Part shown: positions 25,743 through 31,555 of the stretch, one piece after another
Layout of the letters: each line of letters starts with the position of its first letter
How positions within the stretch are numbered: position 1 is the first letter of the stretch
Assembly (NCBI GenBank): GCA_017995215.1
Contig: JAGOJH010000025.1
Location: 1 to 35,569 of the forward strand
Length of the DNA: 35,569 bases
Direction: 5' to 3'
From: Thermoclostridium sp.
GTDB taxonomy: Bacteria; Bacillota; Clostridia; DSM-8532
The notes under the pieces: generated by a model
What the model was told of the DNA's origin: nothing
The model's input: the letters and a program-made list of their open reading frames with translations, nothing else
The model's database searches: none
Translations under genes and position numbers: made by a program

Positions 25743-25771
25743 TGGCTCACTCCTTGCACATTTTTCAGTAT

Positions 25772-25799
25772 TATCTTATGTCAACGCAATGTGAATGGT
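25772..25799 (-). promoter_or_regulatory. sigma-K type (mother-cell) promoter of the coat-like gene
   Basis: On the minus strand AC (25799-25798), a 17-base spacer and CATAAGATA (25780-25772) match the sigma-K consensus AC-N16/17-CATAnnnTA at every defined position. It ends 30 bases before the start codon. Confidence 0.6.
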
Positions 25800-25933
25800 G
25801 CCGATGAAACGTATCCGGGGATTATTCATCGGACAGCAGAAATAAACCTCTGCTTAGTCTGCAACCAGCCGCTATTACAATGGCTAGCTGTTTTTTACCT
25901 GTCTTTTCAGCCTTTACAGGTAATGAAAAGCCT

Positions 25934-27154
25934 TTATTCGAAGATATATTCAGCTTTCCCCTTTTCTTCTTCAGCTGCAAGCAGCTGTAAAAAATCTACT
26001 ATTGCCATGGTCTGCTGATTTTTTTCTTTTAACCGCCGTACGGTCACAAGCCCTTCCTGTTGCTCCTTCCGCCCGACAATCAGCATCAACGGGACTTTTA
26101 CCATTTGAGCATTGCGGATCTTTGCTCCCAGCGTTTCATTGGTGGAATCCAGTTCTACCCGGCAACCTTTTCGTTTCAGGGTTTTCAACAGCTGTGCACA
26201 ATATTCCGTTTGTTCCTCTGAAACAGGCAGTATTCTTGCTTGCACGGGAGATAACCACACAGGGAATTCCCCGTTGAAATGTTCAATCAACATTGCCGTA
26301 AACCGTTCCACACTACCAAACAACGCACGATGTACCATCATAGGCGTATGCTTCAGGCCATCCTGCCCGATATAGCTCATCGAAAAACGCTGCGGGATGT
26401 TAAAATCATACTGAATGGTACTGCACTGCCATTCCCGGCCCTGGCTGTCTGTGAGCTTCAGGTCAATTTTGGGGCCGTAGAAAGCGCCTCCCCCTTCATC
26501 GATCTCATAATCCAGACCTGCTTTGACAACGGCTTCAATCAGCTGTTTTTCAGCCTTAATCCATTCCTCGGGCTCCCCGATATACTTCGCTTCATTTCTT
26601 GTGGCAATATAAGCCTTGAACTTGTTCAGCTCAAATTTCCTCAGAATATACAATGAAAAATCAAGGGCTTTCTGGATTTCATCGCCCATCTGTTCAGGCG
26701 TACCGATGATATGCGCATCATCCTGGGTAAAGCCCCGTACCCTTGTTAAGCCATGCAATGTACCGGACAATTCATACCGGTAGACCGGAGCAAACTCGGC
26801 CAAACGCACGGGAAGATCGCGGTATGACTTAATTCCGTCCTGATAAATCATTACATGGAATGGGCAGCTCATTGGTTTCAGATAATACTGCTCGCCGTCG
26901 ATATCAATGGGGCTGTACATGGACTCCTTGTAAAAATCCAGATGACCGGAGGTTTCCCACAGGTTTGATTTACCGATATGGGGTGTAACCACCCAATCAT
27001 ATTCGTTGAGCACATGGGCCTCCTTGCTGAATTTCTCCAGCAAATAGCGCAGCATGGCCCCATATGGTTTCCACAGTACCAATCCCTGCCCCACCTCGGG
27101 CACCTTTGTAAAAATATTAAGCTGTTTACCCAGTTCTATATGATCCATTTTCAT
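25934..27154 (-). CDS. thrS: threonyl-tRNA synthetase, short form lacking TGS and editing domains
   Basis: This enzyme charges tRNA-Thr. The 406 residues contain only the class II catalytic core and the anticodon-binding domain (about 300-395). Motif 2 (YRYELSGTLHGLTRVRGFTQDDAHI) and motif 3 (LFGSVERF) are intact, as are the zinc ligands Cys97, His148 and His275. Full-length bacterial ThrRS has about 640 residues; the N-terminal TGS and Ser-tRNA editing domains are missing. I start at ATG 27154 after AGGAGG; extension upstream in frame to 27235 shows no family similarity. A T-box leader controls it. A full-length ThrRS or a separate editing protein may exist elsewhere in the genome. Confidence 0.93.
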   Translation of the reverse strand: MKMDHIELGKQLNIFTKVPEVGQGLVLWKPYGAMLRYLLEKFSKEAHVLNEYDWVVTPHIGKSNLWETSGHLDFYKESMYSPIDIDGEQYYLKPMSCPFHVMIYQDGIKSYRDLPVRLAEFAPVYRYELSGTLHGLTRVRGFTQDDAHIIGTPEQMGDEIQKALDFSLYILRKFELNKFKAYIATRNEAKYIGEPEEWIKAEKQLIEAVVKAGLDYEIDEGGGAFYGPKIDLKLTDSQGREWQCSTIQYDFNIPQRFSMSYIGQDGLKHTPMMVHRALFGSVERFTAMLIEHFNGEFPVWLSPVQARILPVSEEQTEYCAQLLKTLKRKGCRVELDSTNETLGAKIRNAQMVKVPLMLIVGRKEQQEGLVTVRRLKEKNQQTMAIVDFLQLLAAEEEKGKAEYIFE

Positions 27155-27240
27155 TCTCTTTCCCTCCTGTTCGATTCCGTTATACCCAGACAGATTTCTG
27201 AGTATATTCCCTGCACTCAGTGCCAGTTTTTGCAAAGCTT

Positions 27241-27273
27241 CTTGTATTTTCTTGCATATAGTTGAAATACAAG
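27241..27273 (-). other. hairpin between T-box terminator and thrS
   Basis: CTTGTATTT (27241-27249) and AAATACAAG (27265-27273) are perfect nine-base complements with a 15-base loop. The hairpin lies in the unusually long transcribed spacer before thrS and has no T run. Its role is unknown. Confidence 0.35.
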
Positions 27274-27314
27274 CTCACAACATTATCAGGGCTGGTATAT
27301 GAATACAAATCGAA

Positions 27315-27407
27315 TCAGCAGCGGGTTATGGTTCCTGCGTTATCGGAAAAGCATACCAGACCGCCGTCAAAGCACAGGCAGGATTTGATAAACAATACCC
27401 TTCTCAT
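27315..27407 (-). CDS. possible 30-residue Cys-containing small ORF in the thrS leader
   Basis: Following AAAGGGGAGCGT, ATG 27407 opens a 30-codon frame (start MRRVLFIKSCLCFDGG, end TITRC) with four cysteines, ending at 27315. It sits between the T-box terminator and thrS, so it would be translated only when the T-box reads through. The ribosome-binding site is good but close to the ATG. There is no recognisable family and length alone is not evidence, so this is tentative. Confidence 0.25.
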   Translation of the reverse strand: MRRVLFIKSCLCFDGGLVCFSDNAGTITRC

Positions 27408-27462
27408 ACGCTCCCCTTTCTACCGTATAACGGTTCACTTTGCTTAAGCCATAAAACAGCAT

Positions 27463-27492
27463 AAAAAACCCCGCCCCAAAAATGGGACGAGG
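27463..27492 (-). terminator. T-box terminator hairpin before thrS
   Basis: On the minus strand CCTCGTCCCA (27492-27483) pairs with TGGGGCGGGG (27478-27469, G-U pairs included), followed by six T residues. It lies 7 bases after the T-box sequence, as expected for the terminator that competes with the antiterminator. Confidence 0.9.
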
Positions 27493-27812
27493 TTATATCG
27501 CGGTTCCACCCAAATTATTGCACAGGACCCTTGTTGAGTCCACTTGATATGACGGCGACCCCAATTCGTTCACAGCCTGTTTTGCTTGCAGGCAGTTGGA
27601 TCTGTTCGCCGTTCGATACACAAATAACTGTGCAATCACTCGAACATGGTAACGGAATGACCGTCAGCACATACTCTCCGGTGGGATTTGTGCGCTGCAG
27701 CTCGGGGGTGGTTGTTCGGGCAAAAGGCTTCCGAAACGCTTTCAGCCGGTGACGTTTTCTCTCTGACGCACCTGTTTGCTCTACTTTTCCCTGTCATCGC
27801 CTTTATCTGTTT
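27465..27812 (-). promoter_or_regulatory. T-box leader RNA (threonine-type) of thrS
   Basis: The conserved T-box GGGTGGAACCGCG is at 27511-27499 on the minus strand, just before the terminator. About 300 bases upstream of it, AAAAGTAGAGC resembles the GA/AGTA motif of Stem I, and GATGAC near 27800 can pair with GTCATT near 27656 to close Stem I. ACC at 27682-27680, followed by GGAGAG, is a plausible threonine specifier codon. By family knowledge, uncharged tRNA-Thr pairs with the specifier and the T-box and prevents termination, raising thrS expression when threonine is short. The specifier assignment is tentative. Confidence 0.9.
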
Positions 27813-27817
27813 CTATT

Positions 27818-27847
27818 ATTGTATGCCCACAGGAAGCGGTTTGTCAA
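27818..27847 (-). promoter_or_regulatory. sigma-A promoter of the T-box/thrS unit
   Basis: A perfect -35 TTGACA (27847-27842), an 18-base spacer and -10 TACAAT (27823-27818) lie on the minus strand just past the end of the reductase gene. Confidence 0.75.
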
Positions 27848-27860
27848 GTGTTGCATGTCA

Positions 27861-29000
27861 CTATTCAAATAGACGCGCGGCTGCGGCCATATTATCGATG
27901 ATAGGAACGCCAAAGGGACAGCGGCTTTCACAGCTTCCACAGCTGATACAATCTTTTCCGCTTTGGGCCAGCCCTGCATAATGAGAGCGGATGGAGGGCG
28001 GAATATTAGCTTCATTCGACCGGGCAATGTCCAGGTATTTGTTGACCGCGGCGATATCAATCTCAGCCGGACAGGGCTGACAATGGCTGCAATAGACGCA
28101 ATTGCCCCTGAAATCGTTACGCATCGTTCCCAATATCGGCGAATAATCCCGCTGCTCATCAGACATATCCAGATACCGTACCACGTCCAGTACCTCTTCG
28201 CCGGTTTGGCAGCCGAGCATGACACTGGCAACAGCGGGGCGGGTTAACGCATAATGGATGCACTGCGCAACGGTCATAGGCTGCTTGAAGGGCGTATGCT
28301 CCGCAGAGATCAGCTTACCTGCGCCCAATGTTTTCATGACGGTGATCCCAATACCTTTTTGCTCACACAGCTTATACAATGCCGAGCGCTTTGGATCAAG
28401 CCCCCGGAAGGCCGTTGAATCAAGCCCTTTGCTAAGCTCATCCAGAGTATAGGTTTCTGAAGGATAAAGATCGAAAGCCAGGTTGATGCTGAACAGCATC
28501 ATTTCCGGTAAGCCTGTTTCGATGACACGTGTGGCTATTTCCGGATTGTGCGAGCTGAAGCCGATATGCCGGATATCGCCCTTTTCCTTCAAGCGCCGCA
28601 CATAATCGGCAAAACCGGTATTGAATACACCCTGAAAGTCCTCCTCGGAATCGATAAAGAACATCATGCCGAAGTCTATGTACCCAAAAATGCGCAGCAG
28701 GTCTTCAAAGTATTTCTGAACCACCGGCATCTCGCGGCTGATGTCATATTGCTGCCGGAGATCGACGGAGCCGACATGACCCTGGAGCATCACCTTGCTG
28801 CGCCTGTCCCCAAGTGCTTTGGCAATGTTTTCACGCACTTCTCTGCCTGGCATGAAAACATCGAAAATATTAATCCCCTGCTCCAAGGCCGCGTCGACGG
28901 TGTTTTTCACCTGCATATAGGGCTTTCCGTCCAGATGCTCGCAGCCAAGACCAATAATACTGGCCTGACATCCCGTTTTTCCAACTTCTCTGTAAATCAT
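27861..29000 (-). CDS. aldo/keto reductase fused to a two-[4Fe-4S] ferredoxin domain
   Basis: The 379-residue protein has an AKR-type (beta/alpha)8 barrel (residues 1-290; REVGKTGCQASIIGLGCEHL, RHIGFSSHNPE) followed by a ferredoxin-like tail with CVYCSHCQPCP (Cys301/304/307/310) and CISCGSCESRCPFG (Cys351/354/357/361), enough for two [4Fe-4S] clusters. This architecture is common in anaerobes, with mostly unknown substrates. Parts of the AKR tetrad are missing: no Tyr follows Asp47 (FDVFMPGRE), and the usual His is Phe114 (DFGMMFFID). Classical carbonyl reduction is therefore doubtful and electron transfer more likely. I start at ATG 29000 after AAAGGATGG. A LexA-type box overlaps the promoter region. 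Confidence 0.85.
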   Translation of the reverse strand: MIYREVGKTGCQASIIGLGCEHLDGKPYMQVKNTVDAALEQGINIFDVFMPGREVRENIAKALGDRRSKVMLQGHVGSVDLRQQYDISREMPVVQKYFEDLLRIFGYIDFGMMFFIDSEEDFQGVFNTGFADYVRRLKEKGDIRHIGFSSHNPEIATRVIETGLPEMMLFSINLAFDLYPSETYTLDELSKGLDSTAFRGLDPKRSALYKLCEQKGIGITVMKTLGAGKLISAEHTPFKQPMTVAQCIHYALTRPAVASVMLGCQTGEEVLDVVRYLDMSDEQRDYSPILGTMRNDFRGNCVYCSHCQPCPAEIDIAAVNKYLDIARSNEANIPPSIRSHYAGLAQSGKDCISCGSCESRCPFGVPIIDNMAAAARLFE

Positions 29001-29083
29001 CGTTTTACCATCCTTTGGTTTATTGTGCGTGGTCCCCGGTTCAGCCAACTTTTTATATCAATTGACGCAAATATCAAACCTAC

Positions 29084-29097
29084 AGAACACACGTTCT
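29084..29097. promoter_or_regulatory. LexA-type SOS box overlapping the reductase transcription start
   Basis: AGAACACACGTTCT is a perfect inverted repeat (five-base arms, four-base spacer). It contains GAACnnnnGTTC, the core of the Bacillus/Clostridium LexA operator CGAACRNRYGTTYG, with deviations only at the two outermost bases. It lies directly after the -10 element, where a bound repressor would block transcription. Confidence 0.55.
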
Positions 29098-29098
29098 C

Positions 29099-29127
29099 AT
29101 TATATCATTTTCTTCTATTGGGTACAA
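29099..29127 (-). promoter_or_regulatory. sigma-A promoter of the reductase-ferredoxin gene
   Basis: TTGTAC (29127-29122), a 17-base spacer and a perfect -10 TATAAT (29104-29099) lie on the minus strand, about 100 bases before the chosen ATG. Confidence 0.7.
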
Positions 29128-29162
29128 GCGAATGCGAGAATAACTTCAGCCCTTTACCCCTT

Positions 29163-29192
29163 AAACACATACCTCTGCAGCAACTTATGAGC
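29163..29192 (-). repeat. partial copy of the dispersed repeat (left end only)
   Basis: Read on the minus strand, 29 of these 30 bases are identical to the first 30 bases of copy 1 (19620-19649): GCTCATAAGTTGCTGCAGAG, one substitution, TATGTGTTT. The match ends there. It lies four bases after the methyltransferase stop. Confidence 0.7.
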
Positions 29193-29195
29193 CTA

Positions 29196-30011
29196 TTATG
29201 TGGGAGTGTTAGCAGTAACCCCTAACCTCATTCTGTAACTGATGATGATTTCCGTTTGGCTCCAGTTATCCAGGACAACCTGCCTGAAAGCTTTTATCTC
29301 ATGCTCCAGCGCTTCAGGGTTGTTTTTAAATACAGACTGTACAGCCCCCTGGCTCAGGGCGAGCCCAATAAACCTTTCTTGTGAACAGGCTTCCCGGTTA
29401 TGAAACACAATCTCTGTTGAATAACAGAAATGTCCGCTTTCACGGATATTCTTCAGGTGATTGTCTTTTGGATATTGAATGGCCTTCCTTTCATTCGGAA
29501 CAAGTTTCAGCTTTGCCCTGGCGGTTTCAAGAAGACTGTTGTACGCACTTTCAGCACGATAACCTGCTACCGGAGGCCAGTCACAGTCGTATGCGGCGAA
29601 GATGCCTCCCTCTTTCAGAATCCTTGCGACTTCCTTTAGAGCCTTTTCTGGTTCCATCCAGTGAAAGGACTGGGAACAGGTAACAATGTCCGCTGAACTG
29701 CCTTTAAGCCCGGTGTCATAAGCATCGGCTTTTATGAAAGACACATCGGTCAGGTCTTTGCGGGAAGCATTGATTTGAGCTTGATTGCGCATATCATCAT
29801 TGGGCTCAATTCCGATGATGCTGTTGGCTTTCCCACACCAGAGGAAAGTGGACAAACCCGTGCCCGAACCCAAATCCACCACCAACTCGGGTGCTTTACC
29901 CAAGTATTGCAATAAAATGTCGGTAATGATTTCCGGGGGTTGTGGCCTGTTCTCATCGTAGAGTGCGGCAAAACCGGAGAACCGCTCAACATTGGCATGT
30001 AAATCGTTCAT
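29196..30011 (-). CDS. class I SAM-dependent methyltransferase
   Basis: This 271-residue protein has a Rossmann-like methyltransferase core at residues 40-150: motif I VVDLGSGTGLST, acidic residue at the end of beta-2 (IGIEPN), the DAYDTGL segment, and SFHWMEPEKALKEVARILKEGG, which is typical of the UbiE/Methyltransf_11 group. The C-terminal helical part probably shapes the substrate pocket. The substrate is unknown. AGGGAG precedes TTG 30014 and ATG 30011; I choose the ATG. No operon partner is obvious: the GGDEF gene ends 80 bases upstream and a repeat fragment follows. Confidence 0.88.
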   Translation of the reverse strand: MNDLHANVERFSGFAALYDENRPQPPEIITDILLQYLGKAPELVVDLGSGTGLSTFLWCGKANSIIGIEPNDDMRNQAQINASRKDLTDVSFIKADAYDTGLKGSSADIVTCSQSFHWMEPEKALKEVARILKEGGIFAAYDCDWPPVAGYRAESAYNSLLETARAKLKLVPNERKAIQYPKDNHLKNIRESGHFCYSTEIVFHNREACSQERFIGLALSQGAVQSVFKNNPEALEHEIKAFRQVVLDNWSQTEIIISYRMRLGVTANTPT

Positions 30012-30091
30012 CAAACTCCCTGCCCTTCCTGCGTACTTCTAAGTTCCGCTCATATATCTCACCACTTGGAATTCTGATTCTTCATTTCCGG

Positions 30092-30736
30092 TCATTTGTC
30101 ATATTTCATCAACAGGTCGTCCAGGGCTTCTCTCAGGAGAAGTGCTTCCCCGACCCCTTCATCCTTTGCCAGTTTTGAAAGCCTTTGCAGCTGTTCATAG
30201 GTATAATGGCTGGTTTTTGTCATCAGCCTTTCATTCCTTGAAAGGCAAACGGTATTACGGTTCCCTCGCTTGGCTCGAAACAAAGCCCCTTCAGCCTTTC
30301 GCACGATATCTGAAACCGTACTGCCATCGTCCGGGATGGCCGCAACACCCGCGCTGAAGCTGATATCGCTGACAATTTCACCAATCTCGGTTTGAAGCCT
30401 TCCCTCGGGGTTAAAAAGCGCTCTTGCCCTGTCGATGAGAATAAATGCGTTTTCCTTTTCGCAACCCGGCATGATGACAGAGAATTTGTCACCGGAATAG
30501 CGGTATATCAGGCTGTTTTCAGGCAGAGCATGCTTGAGGCAGATCGCTATCATTTTCAGAATAACGTCACCAGCCTCACGTCCAAAATTGTTGTTAAAAT
30601 TCAGGAAATGATCAATATCCAAAAAAATTACGCTGGTTTCACCATTTTCAGAAAGGGTGGCTTTGATGACTTCCTCCAGATCATCGTTGAAAGTGGCTAC
30701 TGCAAGCAAACCCGTTAAATCATCCGTCAACTTCAT
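30092..30736 (-). CDS. degenerate GGDEF domain fused to a C-terminal ribbon-helix-helix domain
   Basis: The 214-residue protein has a GGDEF fold at residues 4-165 (DDLTGL, FLDIDHFLNFNNNFGREAGD, then the signature YRYSGDKFSVI at 79-88, and SFSAGVAAIP). The signature is SGDKF (81-85) instead of GGDEF and the RxxD inhibitory site is absent, so diguanylate cyclase activity is unlikely; nucleotide binding is possible. Residues 173-214 (TKTSHYTYEQLQRLSKLAK, then LLLREALDDLL) match the ribbon-helix-helix (CopG/Arc-like) pattern of DNA-binding proteins. It has no membrane or receiver domain. GGAGG precedes ATG 30736. Its promoter carries 14-bp direct repeats and an inverted repeat, consistent with self-regulation. 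Confidence 0.8.
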   Translation of the reverse strand: MKLTDDLTGLLAVATFNDDLEEVIKATLSENGETSVIFLDIDHFLNFNNNFGREAGDVILKMIAICLKHALPENSLIYRYSGDKFSVIMPGCEKENAFILIDRARALFNPEGRLQTEIGEIVSDISFSAGVAAIPDDGSTVSDIVRKAEGALFRAKRGNRNTVCLSRNERLMTKTSHYTYEQLQRLSKLAKDEGVGEALLLREALDDLLMKYDK

Positions 30737-30767
30737 GGCAATTACCTCCAAAACTTATGATAACAAG

Positions 30768-30796
30768 AGCATAACACACATATACTTATGTGTCAA
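30768..30796 (-). promoter_or_regulatory. sigma-A promoter of the GGDEF-RHH gene
   Basis: A perfect -35 TTGACA (30796-30791), a 17-base spacer and -10 TATGCT (30773-30768) lie on the minus strand, 31 bases before the ATG. The spacer is occupied by an inverted repeat. Confidence 0.7.
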
Positions 30797-30837
30797 TACA
30801 TATTTCTGAATACATATGTATCTACACATATGCATTA
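30776..30837. promoter_or_regulatory. operator array: inverted repeat plus three 14-bp direct repeats
   Basis: On the plus strand ACACATA (30776-30782) and TATGTGT (30787-30793) form an inverted repeat within the promoter spacer. Next, three tandem 14-mers follow: ATACATATTTCTGA (30796-30809), ATACATATGTATCT (30810-30823) and ACACATATGCATTA (30824-30837); all share AyACATAT. The middle one includes the 12-bp palindrome ATACATATGTAT. Regular spacing next to -35 and inside the core promoter is the layout of a repressor with cooperative dimers, as in ribbon-helix-helix proteins. Confidence 0.65.
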
Positions 30838-30938
30838 ACAGTCTTGGCAGTGTTCCTACTCTTCAGAAGGAAATGAATTCCGTGGGAATTACACGGGAAC
30901 TGCTTTGTGGGTAATGACAATAACAACGCCTATAAAGA

Positions 30939-30961
30939 TATCCGCCGATTATCGGCGGATA
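30939..30961. terminator. hairpin after the GNAT gene, possible weak terminator
   Basis: TATCCGCCGA (30939-30948) and TCGGCGGATA (30952-30961) are perfect ten-base complements with a three-base loop. The stem is strong but the tails are only partly T-rich (minus strand TCTTTATA). It is the only candidate for ending the AraC-GNAT transcript before the GGDEF promoter. Confidence 0.4.
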
Positions 30962-31059
30962 CTTTAAAAGAGGTAAAATTCTCCTGTCATTATCGAAATG
31001 ACATATCATCATCATTGTGATCAAGTAAATAATCAATGGAATAAGCTTGTGCAGTGGAA

Positions 31060-31554
31060 TCATTTCATGACCTTTTCCATCTGATAGCTTTCTTCATACT
31101 TATCCTTGGGGTTAACAATCCGTACTATTTTAAAGCCGCATTTGTTCACGTAAAAATGATGATTTCGTTTTGAAAACCCTGGCGTTTCTGTTCTCCATAT
31201 TATTGTATCCGGATATTTGTTTTCGATATATCCCCAGACCTTTTTCCCAAAGCCCTTGTCCTGCAAATCCGGATCGATAAAGATGTTCCCAAGGTAGTTA
31301 ATGTTATCTTTGTTGATCCACACAATCACTGCACCCACAGGCTTCCCGTTCCAGGAAACCTTATAGGCATCCGACTTCTTGTTAAGGGCGTATTTGCGCA
31401 GAAAATCACCGTTATCATAACCATCAGGACCGCCTGTGGGTTCGTTCAAATGCCTGCGCGAATCCTCGTCAAAGGCTCTTTTCATGATCGGAGTCAGAAT
31501 TTCCACATCACTTTTATCAAAAGCTGTAAAGGTTAACCCATTGTATTGATCCAT
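31060..31554 (-). CDS. GNAT-family N-acetyltransferase
   Basis: This 164-residue acyl-CoA-dependent acetyltransferase-like protein shows the GNAT pattern: beta-4 region AVIVWINKDNINYLGNIFIDPDLQDKGFG with the acetyl-CoA pyrophosphate loop QDKGFG (about residues 98-103), then the following helix and the C-terminal FYVNKCGFKIV strand. The substrate is unknown. GGGAGGGG precedes ATG 31554, and the start is one base after the stop of the AraC-type regulator, so the two are probably translationally coupled. The regulator's C-terminal domain and this enzyme may work on the same small molecule, which is inference. Confidence 0.85.
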   Translation of the reverse strand: MDQYNGLTFTAFDKSDVEILTPIMKRAFDEDSRRHLNEPTGGPDGYDNGDFLRKYALNKKSDAYKVSWNGKPVGAVIVWINKDNINYLGNIFIDPDLQDKGFGKKVWGYIENKYPDTIIWRTETPGFSKRNHHFYVNKCGFKIVRIVNPKDKYEESYQMEKVMK

Positions 31555-31555
31555 A

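Noticed and set aside
25779-25784. TTGACA upstream of the coat-like gene as a sigma-A -35
   Set aside because: A -10 at normal spacing would fall almost on the ribosome-binding site and no TATAAT-like sequence is there; it overlaps the sigma-K -10 by chance.
25892-25926. Hairpin (ACCTGT/ACAGGT) after thrS as an intrinsic terminator
   Set aside because: The stem is short and is followed by A residues, not T, on the minus strand; I see no convincing terminator for thrS.
27155-27235. In-frame upstream extension of thrS to 27235
   Set aside because: The extra residues resemble neither the TGS nor the editing domain, and AGGAGG is correctly placed only for ATG 27154.
28548-29225. 225-codon plus-strand open frame opposite the reductase gene
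   Set aside because: Antisense to a gene with clear motifs and covering its promoter and LexA-type box; the translation has no family features.
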